Shown here piece after piece: positions 33,331-41,596 of a DNA stretch of 64,000 bases (position 1 is the first letter of the stretch; each line of letters starts with the position of its first letter). A program made the position numbers and the translations under genes. The stretch comes from Paenibacillus tianmuensis (GTDB lineage Bacteria > Bacillota > Bacilli > Paenibacillales > NBRC-103111). The stretch spans positions 17,974 through 81,973 of the forward strand of contig NZ_FMTT01000024.1 of assembly GCF_900100345.1 (NCBI RefSeq), given 5' to 3'. The notes beneath the pieces were generated by a model. The model was given only the letters and a program-made list of their open reading frames with translations, ran no database searches and had not been told where the DNA came from.

Positions 33331-33380
33331 ACGACGGCGCCCTGGCCGGATTCAATCGATTGGATAACGAGTTTAGCCAT
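33327..33380 (-). CDS. 17-residue peptide ORF
   Basis: MAKLVIQSIESGQGAVV, behind a good AAAAGGAG site 9 bases upstream. It overlaps the next ORF by four bases (ATGA type). It may be a leader peptide for the small-gene cluster. Confidence 0.4.
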   Translation of the reverse strand: MAKLVIQSIESGQGAVV

Positions 33381-33424
33381 GTTCGTACACTCCTTTTATT
33401 CATTTTGAAGCGAAAAAAAAGAAA

Positions 33425-33474
33425 GAGACCTCCGGCGAACGCGCGGCAATGTGCCATGCAGTTCGGGAGGTCTC
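33425..33474 (-). terminator. large hairpin after yezD
   Basis: GAGACCTCC (33425-33433) and GGAGGTCTC (33466-33474) close a long stem with inner GGCA/TGCC and CGAAC/GTTCG pairings; the minus strand then has TTTCTTTTTTTT. It separates yezD from the small ORF chain. Confidence 0.75.
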
Positions 33475-33499
33475 CAGCGGTTCGGTGGACCAGTTCGCA

Positions 33500-33703
33500 T
33501 CAGGGGGTGCGCTTATGTTGTTTTTGTTCAGGCAGATGGCGCTGGGATGCCGAATCCGATTCAAAACGTTTGCGTTCCGTACGTTCGATTTGCACGATTC
33601 GTCCGTCATGCACGACGATCTGCACCGTACCGTATTCGAGTCCGTTGACACTTTGAAGGATGCGTTTCGTCCAAAGTTCATCCACATCGAGCGGCTTAGT
33701 CAT
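33500..33703 (-). CDS. yezD: YezD family protein (DUF2292)
   Basis: 67 residues starting MTKPLDVDELWTKRILQSVN. The core YGTVQIVVHDGRIVQIERTE is diagnostic of the YezD/DUF2292 family, small proteins often found beside sulfate and sulfur uptake genes in Bacillota. Here it follows the sulfate ABC operon and an alpha/beta hydrolase, consistent with that association. The C-terminal tail after about residue 48 is Gln/His/Lys-rich. GGAGGGA precedes the ATG. Confidence 0.85.
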   Translation of the reverse strand: MTKPLDVDELWTKRILQSVNGLEYGTVQIVVHDGRIVQIERTERKRFESDSASQRHLPEQKQHKRTP

Positions 33704-33782
33704 CCTAATCCCTCCGACATCTAAAGTTTTATATTCCTATGTGTTAAGTTGGTTTTGTATGTTAAAAAAATTCGCTCTCCCG

Positions 33783-34619
33783 TTAAATCGTCCAATCGTA
33801 CCACTCGTTTTTGCGTTTGTCGATATACAGCAGCCAATCCCTTGTTTTGGTCAACAACTGCTCTTTGGCCAGACTGCCCGAATACGTATGATTCGCCTGG
33901 AAAATAATTTCTTTCTCACACTGCCCCTGACTGCGCAGCCAGAACAGCTTCTGGTACAGAAAGCAGTAATCGACGGGAATCACGTCATCTGCCGTACCGT
34001 GGACGAGCAGGACGTCGCCGTTAAATTTGCGAAGCTGCTCAAACGGCTGGTGCTGCGACAACGATTCGAAAAAGACCGGCTGCAGCGCATAACCGAGATG
34101 ATCCGCCGAGCCGCATTGAACGGCCGTCTCGTACGTCTTCTTCCCGGTGATGTTCACGATGTCGTTAAACGGATACGCGACGGCCGACCAGAGTACGAGT
34201 GATTTCACCCGTTTGTCCCGGGCGGCGGTCAGGATGGCGACGGCTCCGCCGAGGCTGTGTCCGAGCAGCACGACCCGCTGCGGGTCGACGCAGTCGATAT
34301 CGAGCGCGTAATCGAGGACGGTGCGCGTCTGGTCGATCAACGCGTTCAAGCCCCCGGCGCCGTAATCGCCCGTGCTCTCGCCGCAGCCGCCGTAGTCGAA
34401 TCGGAGCACCATATAGCCGTGACGGGCAAATTCCCGCGCCGCCAAGACGAACAAGCGGTCGACGCCGATTCGCGTGCCGACGAACCCGTGGCATATGATG
34501 ATGATCGGATAACGGCCCGACCCGCAGCCCTTTCCGCCCTCCTCTTCCGCCAGCGGATAATGGAGGTTTGCCGCCAACTCGTATGGTTCGCTTCGTATCG
34601 TAATATGATGTTCCATCAT
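33783..34619 (-). CDS. alpha/beta hydrolase
   Basis: 278 residues with a complete alpha/beta hydrolase layout: oxyanion region IIIICHGFVGTRIGVDRLF, nucleophile elbow VLLGHSLGGAVAIL (GHSLG), acid in HGTADDVIPV and catalytic histidine in FQANHTYSG. Similar to feruloyl/acyl esterases that follow transport operons. It starts 29 bases after cysA and is probably in the sulfate operon; a role in releasing sulfate from organic sulfate or thio-esters is possible but speculative. Confidence 0.85.
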   Translation of the reverse strand: MMEHHITIRSEPYELAANLHYPLAEEEGGKGCGSGRYPIIIICHGFVGTRIGVDRLFVLAAREFARHGYMVLRFDYGGCGESTGDYGAGGLNALIDQTRTVLDYALDIDCVDPQRVVLLGHSLGGAVAILTAARDKRVKSLVLWSAVAYPFNDIVNITGKKTYETAVQCGSADHLGYALQPVFFESLSQHQPFEQLRKFNGDVLLVHGTADDVIPVDYCFLYQKLFWLRSQGQCEKEIIFQANHTYSGSLAKEQLLTKTRDWLLYIDKRKNEWYDWTI

Positions 34620-34648
34620 CGACTCCCCCTTTCTGCGACCTCATTCAA

Positions 34649-35713
34649 TTAAATGTGCACCGGCATCGGGTCGGATTTCAGCGTGTTTTCCAACGTGAGA
34701 TGTTCGTCTTCGTTGAACAGGTACAAACGGTGAATCAACACGCTCACCCGGTCTCCGGCATGAAGCTGCGGCAGCTCCAAAGAGCGATAAGCGAACAGCT
34801 TCTCGCTGCCGAGCGTCACTTCGATCTGCCAATTCGTTCCGCGGAAGTAGACGTTCTTGACGACGCCCTGCTCGGCTGCGGACGGATAAGGCAGCTCGCC
34901 GGGCAAGCCGACCTCGATAAACTCGGGGCGAATAATCGCTTTTGCGCCTTCGATCGCCCCGGCAGCCGGGAAACCTTTGAGCGTCGTGGCGTCTCCAATC
35001 TGATTCGATTCGCCGATGAAATTCGCCACAAACGGCGTTTCCGGCTGCTTGTAAATTTCAATCGGCGTGCCCTGCTGCTCCAGCCGGCCTTGGTTGATGA
35101 TCATGATCTGATCGGCCACCTCGACGGCTTCCTCTTGGTCGTGCGTGACGAAGATGGTGGTAATGCCGACACGGTCGATCATCTCCTTCAGCCAGGTGCG
35201 CAGCTCTTTGCGTACCTTGGCGTCGATGGCCGCAAACGGCTCATCCAGCAGCAGCAGTTGCGGCTCGGGCGCGATGGCGCGGGCAAAGGCGACACGCTGC
35301 CGCTGTCCGCCGGAAAGCTGGTGCGGCAGCCGCTTCTCAAGCCCTCCCAAGCCGGTAAGCTCGATCAGCTCCTGCACGCGCTGCTTGATCTGGGCCTTGC
35401 TGCGCTTCTGAACCGTCAGCCCGAAGGCAATATTGTCGAACACGCTCATGTGGCGGAACAGCGCGTAGCTCTGGAACACGAAGCCGATGCCGCGCGCTTG
35501 CGGCGGAAGCGAGTTGACCTTTTGCCCGTGAAAGAGGATGTCGCCCGAATCCGGCTCCTCCAATCCGGCGAGCATACGAAGGATTGTCGTTTTCCCGCCA
35601 CCGCTCGGTCCGAGCAGACCGATCAGCTTCCCTTTTTCAATCTCGAAGCTGACGTCTTTGGTCGCCTGAAAGCTGCCGAAGCTTTTCGTCAAATGTTTGG
35701 CCACGATATGCAT
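34649..35713 (-). CDS. cysA: sulfate/thiosulfate ABC transporter ATP-binding protein
   Basis: 354 residues. Walker A GPSGGGKTTILRMLAG, signature LSGGQRQRVAFARA, Walker B LLLLDEPFAAIDAKVRKELR and the switch FVTHDQEEA are followed by a C-terminal TOBE-type regulatory domain (about residues 240-354), as in CysA. It lies 2 bases after cysW in an sbp-cysT-cysW-cysA order. It powers sulfate uptake at the membrane. Confidence 0.95.
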   Translation of the reverse strand: MHIVAKHLTKSFGSFQATKDVSFEIEKGKLIGLLGPSGGGKTTILRMLAGLEEPDSGDILFHGQKVNSLPPQARGIGFVFQSYALFRHMSVFDNIAFGLTVQKRSKAQIKQRVQELIELTGLGGLEKRLPHQLSGGQRQRVAFARAIAPEPQLLLLDEPFAAIDAKVRKELRTWLKEMIDRVGITTIFVTHDQEEAVEVADQIMIINQGRLEQQGTPIEIYKQPETPFVANFIGESNQIGDATTLKGFPAAGAIEGAKAIIRPEFIEVGLPGELPYPSAAEQGVVKNVYFRGTNWQIEVTLGSEKLFAYRSLELPQLHAGDRVSVLIHRLYLFNEDEHLTLENTLKSDPMPVHI

Positions 35714-35715
35714 GA

Positions 35716-36609
35716 TCAGGTCTCCCCTTCCCGGCTAAGCTGCTGTTGATGGTGCTTCCACTCGATGACACTTTTGACGATCAAGGTGATCACCGCAAGC
35801 AGGACGAGCAAAGATGCCATGGCAAACGCGCCGGCAAAATTATATTCGTTGTATAAAATCTGAATGTGCAGCGGCATCGTATTGGTCGATCCGCGAATGT
35901 GGCCGGAGACGACCGATACCGCGCCGAATTCGCCCATGGCGCGGGCGTTGCTCAGGATGACTCCGTACAGCAGCCCCCATTTGATGTTAGGCAGCGTGAT
36001 TTTCCAGAAGATGCGCCACCCCTTGGCGCCTAGCGTTACGGCCGCCTCTTCCTCCAGCGTCCCTTGAGCCTGCATCAGCGGCAGCAGTTCCCGGGCGACG
36101 AACGGGAAGGTGACGAATACTGTGGCGAGTACGATGCCCGGCAGCGCGAAAATGATCTTGAGATCGTTCTCCTGTAGCCACGGGCCGAACCAGCCTTTCG
36201 CGCCGAACAGCAGGATGAAGATCAGGCCCGAGATCACTGGGGACACCGCAAACGGCAGGTCGATAAGCGTGATCAGCAGGTTTTTTCCTTTAAATTGGAA
36301 TTTCGTGATCGCCCATGCCGCCGCCAGTCCGAACAGCAGGTTAAGCGGCACCGTGATGACGGCAACGAGCAGCGTCAGGCGAATGGCGTCCGCCGCATCG
36401 GGCTCGATCAGCGAAGCCGCATACACCTCCCAGCCTTTGCGGAACGCTTCAACAAAGATGCTGACCAAAGGCAGAATGAGTAAAAATCCCAAAAATAGCA
36501 AAGCGACGGTAATGAGCGCCCATTTCACGATCCGGGGCTCGGTAATGTGACGCGGACGTTCGGCGGCGGCCGAACCCGATTTCACCGCGGTAGCTACGTA
36601 ACCGGCCAT
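35716..36609 (-). CDS. cysW: sulfate ABC transporter permease CysW
   Basis: 297 residues, six membrane helices. The cytoplasmic EAA-type loop EEEAAVTLGAKGWRIFWKITLPNIKWGLLYG and the segment SNARAMGEFGAVSVVSGHIR identify the CysW subunit. An N-terminal extension of about 25 residues precedes helix 1. Gap to cysT 21 bases. Confidence 0.94.
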   Translation of the reverse strand: MAGYVATAVKSGSAAAERPRHITEPRIVKWALITVALLFLGFLLILPLVSIFVEAFRKGWEVYAASLIEPDAADAIRLTLLVAVITVPLNLLFGLAAAWAITKFQFKGKNLLITLIDLPFAVSPVISGLIFILLFGAKGWFGPWLQENDLKIIFALPGIVLATVFVTFPFVARELLPLMQAQGTLEEEAAVTLGAKGWRIFWKITLPNIKWGLLYGVILSNARAMGEFGAVSVVSGHIRGSTNTMPLHIQILYNEYNFAGAFAMASLLVLLAVITLIVKSVIEWKHHQQQLSREGET

Positions 36610-36630
36610 AGCCTTCCTCCCCTCCCCGGC

Positions 36631-37467
36631 TTATGCCGATGTGACATGGCGGTTCGCCCGCCATTGCAGCAAATTGATGACGAGCAGCGTCACGAAGGAA
36701 ATGACCAGCATGACCAAAGCGATTGCCGTCGCGCCGGCGTAATCATACTGCTCCAGCTTCGTCATGATCAGGAGCGGCGCGATTTCGGTCTTCATCGGCA
36801 TGTTGCCGGAGATGAACACAACCGAACCGTACTCCCCCACCGCACGGGCAAACGCCAGCGTAAAGCCGGTCAGCAGCGCAGGCAGCAGCTCGGGGAACAG
36901 GATGCGGACGAACGTCTTCCAGCGGCTCGCGCCGAGGCTCACCGCCGCTTCCTCGACCTCCTTCTCCAACTCTTCCATCACTGGCTGAAGCGTCCGGACG
37001 ACGAAAGGAATGCCGATGAACGTCAGTGCAAGCATGATACCGAGCGGCGTAAAGGCGACTTTAATCCCCAACGGCTCCAGCAGCTTGCCGACCCAGCCGT
37101 TCTGCGAATAGATGGTCGTGAGGGCAATCCCGGCGACGGCCGTCGGCAGCGCAAAGGGCAAATCGACGAGCGCGTCGACGATTTTTTTGCCCGGAAACGA
37201 GTACCGGACCAGCACCCAAGCGACGATAAAGCCGAAGACCGAATTCACGAGCGCAGCGCCGAACGCCGTGCCGAAGCTGATCTTATAGGAAGCGATGACC
37301 CGGGGATCGGTAATCGTATGCCAGAAAGCCTCCCAGCCCATCCCGGAGCTTTTAATGAAGATAGCCGACAAAGGGAAGAGAACGATTAAACTCAAGTACA
37401 ATACAGTAAAACCCATCGATAAACCGAATCCGGGTAAAATACTGCGCTTTTTCCAAGCTTTCGCCAT
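36631..37467 (-). CDS. cysT: sulfate ABC transporter permease CysT
   Basis: 278 residues, six helices. [20 protein letters not shown] and [28 protein letters not shown] are the CysT signatures. It forms the membrane channel with CysW. It starts 21 bases after sbp. Confidence 0.94.
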   Translation of the reverse strand: MAKAWKKRSILPGFGLSMGFTVLYLSLIVLFPLSAIFIKSSGMGWEAFWHTITDPRVIASYKISFGTAFGAALVNSVFGFIVAWVLVRYSFPGKKIVDALVDLPFALPTAVAGIALTTIYSQNGWVGKLLEPLGIKVAFTPLGIMLALTFIGIPFVVRTLQPVMEELEKEVEEAAVSLGASRWKTFVRILFPELLPALLTGFTLAFARAVGEYGSVVFISGNMPMKTEIAPLLIMTKLEQYDYAGATAIALVMLVISFVTLLVINLLQWRANRHVTSA

Positions 37468-37488
37468 CGTCTATTCTCTCCCTGTCTG

Positions 37489-38586
37489 TTACGGTTTGTA
37501 GATTTGGTCGAATACGCCGCCGTCGCTAAAATGCGTCTTTTGCGTTTTCGCCCAGCCGCCGAACGGCTCGTCATCGATAGTAAACAGGTTTAATTTGGAG
37601 AACTGGTTCTCGTACTTCTTCGCGACCGACTCCAGACGCGGACGGTAATAGTTTTTGGCCGCAATCTCCTGCCCTTCCTCCGAGTACAAGTAGTCCAGAT
37701 ACGCCTGTGCTACTTCACGGCTGCCTTTCTTGTCGACCACTTTGTCGACGACGGCGACCGGAGGCTCGGCAAGCACGCTGATCGAAGGCGTGACGATCTC
37801 GAATTTGTCTTTGCCAAACTCGTTGATGGACAGATAAGCTTCGTTCTCCCAGGCGATCAGCACATCGCCGATGCCGCGCTGGACGAAGGTCGTTGTCGCA
37901 TCGCGCGCGCCGGAATCGAGCACCGGCACATTTTTGAACAACTGCTGCACGAATTCTTTCGCCTTTCCTTCGTCTTTATTGTTCTTCTGGTAGGCGTAGC
38001 CCCAAGCGGCCACATAGTTCCAGCGGGCGCCGCCGGACGTTTTCGGGTTCGGCGTAATGACTTGCACGCCCGGCTTGATCAGATCGTCCCAATCCTTGAT
38101 GCCCTTCGGATTGCCTTTCTTCACGAGGAAGACGATGGTCGAAGTATACGGGGAGCTGTTGTTTTTCAGCTTCTTTTGCCAATCCGCTTGAATCAATCCC
38201 GCTTGTTGAATCGCGTCGATGTCGTAGGCCAGCGCAAGCGTCACCACATCCGCCTCCAGCCCGTCGATGACCGAACGTCCCTGTTTGCCGGAGCCGCCGT
38301 GCGATTGCTTGAAGGTGACGTCCTGTCCCTTCGTCTTCTTCCAATAGGCGGTAAAGGCTTTATTGTAGCTTTGATACAGCTCGCGCGTCGGGTCGTATGA
38401 GACGTTAAGCAGCTCAATCGGCTTTGCCGCAGAAGCCGCAGGCTTCGTGCCGTCAGCCGGGGCGGCCCCGCCCGAATCCGGTTTGGCTCCGCCGCAAGCC
38501 GTCAACCCGACGAGCGATATCGTAAGTACGCTGAATATTGACCATTTACCGAACAACCGTAGCACATGATTTGTGTGTGTGCGCAT
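37489..38586 (-). CDS. sbp: sulfate ABC transporter substrate-binding lipoprotein
   Basis: 365 residues from the ATG at 38586, next to GGGGAGAGAAAAGG. The signal peptide ends in the lipobox LVGLTACGG. The mature protein shows the Sbp pattern [47 protein letters not shown] and [12 protein letters not shown] (sulfate-contacting backbone). First gene of the leftward sulfate operon. Confidence 0.95.
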   Translation of the reverse strand: MRTHTNHVLRLFGKWSIFSVLTISLVGLTACGGAKPDSGGAAPADGTKPAASAAKPIELLNVSYDPTRELYQSYNKAFTAYWKKTKGQDVTFKQSHGGSGKQGRSVIDGLEADVVTLALAYDIDAIQQAGLIQADWQKKLKNNSSPYTSTIVFLVKKGNPKGIKDWDDLIKPGVQVITPNPKTSGGARWNYVAAWGYAYQKNNKDEGKAKEFVQQLFKNVPVLDSGARDATTTFVQRGIGDVLIAWENEAYLSINEFGKDKFEIVTPSISVLAEPPVAVVDKVVDKKGSREVAQAYLDYLYSEEGQEIAAKNYYRPRLESVAKKYENQFSKLNLFTIDDEPFGGWAKTQKTHFSDGGVFDQIYKP

Positions 38587-38668
38587 AACCTTTTCTCTCC
38601 CCATTTATCAATTCTGCTTATAATTTCCGTTTATCGGATCGGAGGGGCGGGTCAATCGCCCACAGCTC

Positions 38669-38740
38669 ATTATATGGCGTTCCGGTTGTCCGGTGACTAA
38701 CTAACAATTCCGATAAATTTACTTAGTTATGTCAGTATAT
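38669..38740 (-). promoter_or_regulatory. putative regulated promoter of the sulfate operon
   Basis: A perfect TATAAT (minus strand, 38669-38674) lies 83 bases before sbp without a good -35. Upstream, AACTAA and TTAGTT half-sites flank ATTCCGATAAATTTA. The AT-rich ATTCCGA dyad is reminiscent of CymR-type sulfur regulator sites, but this is only a resemblance. Confidence 0.3.
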
Positions 38741-38787
38741 TAGCATCGGCCTAGTGTCCTGTCAATCGATTTTTGGGGATTTTTTCA

Positions 38788-38979
38788 CTATTCAGTCATA
38801 AAAAAAGAGGAGCTGATCGCTCCTCGTTTAACTCCCTTTAGCTGCGGCCTACCCACAACTACAACTCCTATTAAGATCGCAAGGTCTATATCGACCCGGC
38901 TGCGATTCATTTTTTCAAATATCGCTTTTCCATAGTTCTTCGCCTCGGCAGCTCCCATCAGGCCTTCTGCCCCGCTCAT
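38788..38979 (-). other. doubtful 63-codon ORF
   Basis: An ATG-initiated minus-strand frame contains the hydrophobic stretch VDIDLAILIGVVVVG but has no ribosome-binding site, and its last codons run through a strong terminator hairpin. It may be a decayed gene end. Listed for completeness. Confidence 0.2.
38807..38825 (-). terminator. rho-independent terminator
   Basis: GAGGAGC-TGATC-GCTCCTC, followed on the minus strand by a run of seven T. The transcript it ends is not clear (doubtful ORF 38788-38979 or read-through from zur). Confidence 0.75.
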
Positions 38980-39030
38980 AGCACGACGCGAAGGGTCTTA
39001 CTTCACACATGCGCTTTATTCTTCAAACAA

Positions 39031-39062
39031 AAGGCAGTGTCCCTTCACAGGTACACTGCCTT
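39031..39062 (-). terminator. terminator of the Fur-family gene
   Basis: AAGGCAGTGT and ACACTGCCTT form a 10-bp stem 21 bases after the stop; TTTTG follows on the minus strand. Confidence 0.8.
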
Positions 39063-39083
39063 CCATATGGCGGCCTGGCCTTG

Positions 39084-39554
39084 TTAATGCTTTTCCGTTC
39101 CTGCCTCGCGGGATTCCGCCTGCGCGCAGTCGCAGCAGTAGCCCAAAATTTCAAACCGGTGGTTGACGATTTGAAAATCGCACGGCAGGTTATCGATCTG
39201 CTTCATCGGACAAAACTCGAAAGGCACTGTTTTCTCACAGTTCACGCAGATGAGATGATGATGGTGGTGCGACTGGCAGCGAGAGCGGAACTTCAGTCCG
39301 TCGTTTAAGTAAATTTGTTCCAGAACACCCATCTCGCTCAGCAGGCGCAGGTTGCGGTACACCGTATCAAAGCTGACGCCGGGATAAGGCTGCTTCATAT
39401 AATCATAAACGTCCTTGGGGGACAAATAGCCCGTCGATTCGGCGAATAAGGCGGCAAGGCTCTTCCGTTGGTCGGTGATACGCCAGCCTTTGGCCGACAT
39501 GGCCTTCAAAATATCTTGAACGGTCGACTGAACCTCATGCTCGTGATTTCCCAT
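39084..39554 (-). CDS. zur: Fur family metalloregulator, probably Zur
   Basis: 156 residues. The winged helix (residues 10-85) includes VSFDTVYRNLRLLSEMGVLEQI. The metal-binding half has HHHHHLICVNCEKTV and a second cysteine pair YCCDC, the structural zinc site. Zur rather than Fur or PerR is inferred from the adjacent COG0523 zinc metallochaperone, a standard member of Zur regulons. It represses zinc uptake genes when zinc is sufficient. Confidence 0.82.
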   Translation of the reverse strand: MGNHEHEVQSTVQDILKAMSAKGWRITDQRKSLAALFAESTGYLSPKDVYDYMKQPYPGVSFDTVYRNLRLLSEMGVLEQIYLNDGLKFRSRCQSHHHHHLICVNCEKTVPFEFCPMKQIDNLPCDFQIVNHRFEILGYCCDCAQAESREAGTEKH

Positions 39555-39625
39555 ACCTACCTCTTCCCTATGAATACGCTATCAGATACTCCTAATAATG
39601 CCTGAATCCACAGCGGGAGTCAAGG

Positions 39626-40645
39626 TTACCGCCCTTCCAGAGCTGCCAATTCAGCCTTCAGAAAAGACCGGTCAAAGTGCTCGCCGATAAACACCGCCAC
39701 GCTGGGCAGCTCTTCCTTCGGCGCTATTTTCACGAAATCCATCTCGCGATAAGCATATTGGAACAAGAACGGACTAACCGTATCGGTGAACCGTAAAATG
39801 CCTTTGGCCCGGTAAATTTCCCGCGGGAGCCGTCCGATCAGCGCTTCAAACTGCTCACTGTCCATCGGCCGTGCAAAATAATGCGTGTAGACCATCACAT
39901 GCTCATGGCTGTGATGATGCGCATCGCTTCCGTGGTCATGATCATGGCCTTCGGCTCCGCAAGCTCCGCTCTCCGCATGTTCATGTCCGCAGCGGCAAGC
40001 GGAAGCCGCGTGGCGCCGTTCCGCTACGCCGCCCTCGAGGCTGTCGAACAAGGACAGCTCGATCTCGCAGCGCACGGTGGGCAGAATCGGGGCAGCAGGA
40101 TTCAGCTCCCGGATCAGCGTATCCAGACGCACGAGCTCCGCCGGAGGCACAAGGTCCGCCTTGTTGAGCAAAATGCGCGTCGCGCAGCGGATCTGATCCT
40201 GCATGAGCCGGTACGTCTTGCCCTTCGGACTGTGCGAACGCTCGCTGAGCTGCGCCGCATCGACAACCGTAATGACCGACTTCAGCTCCACCTTCGTCAG
40301 GAGCGAAGCATCGGTGACGCCGTCCAGCATCTCGATCGGGTTGGCCGCTCCTGTGCATTCCACGAACACGACGTCCGGCTGGTGCTCCTCGATCAACTGC
40401 TTCAACTCCATGCCCAGATCGCCGCGGATCGTACAGCAGATGCACCCGCCGAGCATTTCGGTCATCGGCACGTCCTCGTCGACGAGCATTCCGTCCAGAT
40501 TCACATCGCCCAGCTCGTTCATCAGAACGGCGGGCTTTTTACCGCTCAGTCTGTAATAATCCAGCGCACGGGTCAGCAGCGTCGTCTTGCCGCTGCCCAA
40601 AAATCCGGTCAAAATATGAATCGGAACCGATCGTTCTTCCTTCAA
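39626..40645 (-). CDS. COG0523 (CobW/ZigA) GTPase, zinc metallochaperone
   Basis: 339 residues from a TTG at 40645. The P-loop GFLGSGKTTLL, metal motif GGCICCTIRGD (CxCC) and NKAD GTPase motif are intact. Near residue 225 is a His/Asp-rich loop with more than ten histidines (HDHDHGSDAHHHSHEH), followed by the CobW C-terminal domain. Such proteins deliver zinc under scarcity. It lies 71 bases before zur on the same strand, behind a very good promoter. Confidence 0.9.
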   Translation of the reverse strand: MKEERSVPIHILTGFLGSGKTTLLTRALDYYRLSGKKPAVLMNELGDVNLDGMLVDEDVPMTEMLGGCICCTIRGDLGMELKQLIEEHQPDVVFVECTGAANPIEMLDGVTDASLLTKVELKSVITVVDAAQLSERSHSPKGKTYRLMQDQIRCATRILLNKADLVPPAELVRLDTLIRELNPAAPILPTVRCEIELSLFDSLEGGVAERRHAASACRCGHEHAESGACGAEGHDHDHGSDAHHHSHEHVMVYTHYFARPMDSEQFEALIGRLPREIYRAKGILRFTDTVSPFLFQYAYREMDFVKIAPKEELPSVAVFIGEHFDRSFLKAELAALEGR

Positions 40646-40704
40646 GTCGCTACACCGCTTTCCGTTTAGGTTCGCAAATCAGGTCGTTGCCTTTCTTTTT
40701 TCAA

Positions 40705-40733
40705 ATTTTACTCCGTCCGCTCGGCCCTGTCAA
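40705..40733 (-). promoter_or_regulatory. sigma-A promoter of the COG0523-zur operon
   Basis: On the minus strand a perfect TTGACA and TAAAAT are spaced 17 bases. The adjacent AT-rich stretch (40733-40760) contains TTACGA and ATAATGAT half-sites loosely like a Zur box; the match is weak. Confidence 0.6.
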
Positions 40734-40773
40734 TTATTCGTAATTTTTATCATTATAATCCTGGTTGGTCAAG

Positions 40774-41355
40774 TTACTTCAGCAATTCGAGGATCGTCGC
40801 GATAAAATGGTCCGCAACCGAACGATCGGAACGGGATTTCATCAGCACGGTAAGTCCGATGACCGATACGAGCAAGGTGTGGGCCAACGCCTTGGCGCTG
40901 CCGACTTGCTTCAGCTCTCCCGACCGTATCCCGCGTTCGATCGTTTCTTGAAACAGGGCAGCCAGATACATCTGATGCTCTCTGGTGAGAACCTCGAATT
41001 TGGCGTCATGCGGCGCAAGCTCCACCATGACGTTGATGCAGAAGCATCCCTTGTTGGGCCCTTCCTCGTCCGCTTCCGCCGCAATCCCTTCGAAATAGGA
41101 CCGGAACGCTTCCTTGACGGAAGCAGCGTTTTGCAGCTTGGACCGGACGTAGGAGGAGTGAGCATGCGTATATTTGCGCAGCGCAGCTTCGAACAGCGCC
41201 TTCTTGTCTCCGAAGGCCGAATAAAGGCTTGGGCGCTGTATGCCCATTCCGGACGTGAGATCGCTTAAAGAAGTCGCTTCATACCCCTTCTCCCAAAATA
41301 GCCGCATCGCAGCATCCAAAGCCTTGTCTTCATCAAACGCTCTTGGCCGTACCAT
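40774..41355 (-). CDS. TetR family repressor of the adjacent MFS gene
   Basis: 193 residues. The HTH lies at residues 10-55 (TSLSDLTSGMGIQRPSLYSAFGDKKALFEAAL), and the C-terminal ligand domain resembles the AcrR/YxaF-type with GCFCINVMVEL. It is divergent from an MFS gene whose promoter contains a TetR-like dyad, so local repression is likely. Confidence 0.88.
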   Translation of the reverse strand: MVRPRAFDEDKALDAAMRLFWEKGYEATSLSDLTSGMGIQRPSLYSAFGDKKALFEAALRKYTHAHSSYVRSKLQNAASVKEAFRSYFEGIAAEADEEGPNKGCFCINVMVELAPHDAKFEVLTREHQMYLAALFQETIERGIRSGELKQVGSAKALAHTLLVSVIGLTVLMKSRSDRSVADHFIATILELLK

Positions 41356-41531
41356 AAAATCTGCCTCATTTCATATCGATTAGTATAATATGATTTTAGG
41401 CCTTGAAGCCGTCACTGTCAAATTCAGTCGACGTTCCGCAGACGCGTCTCGCTGGAATTTCAGCCTACTTCCCGGACCAAACGGCCTCTTGACAGCAGAC
41501 ATGTACGAGAGTTATATTTACGAGGCACATT

Positions 41532-41549
41532 ATATACCAATCGGTATAT
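41532..41549. promoter_or_regulatory. TetR-type operator in the MFS promoter
   Basis: ATATACC-AATC-GGTATAT is a perfect 7-bp dyad lying over the likely -10 of the rightward MFS gene, 47 bases before its ATG. Confidence 0.65.
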
Positions 41550-41596
41550 TATACTTTTTGGTAGAAAATATTCTTACTTGTCAGGAGGTAAAAACG

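Noticed and set aside
38788..38979. A 63-codon minus-strand ORF as a real gene
   Set aside because: No ribosome site and the frame runs through a strong terminator; kept only as a doubtful feature.
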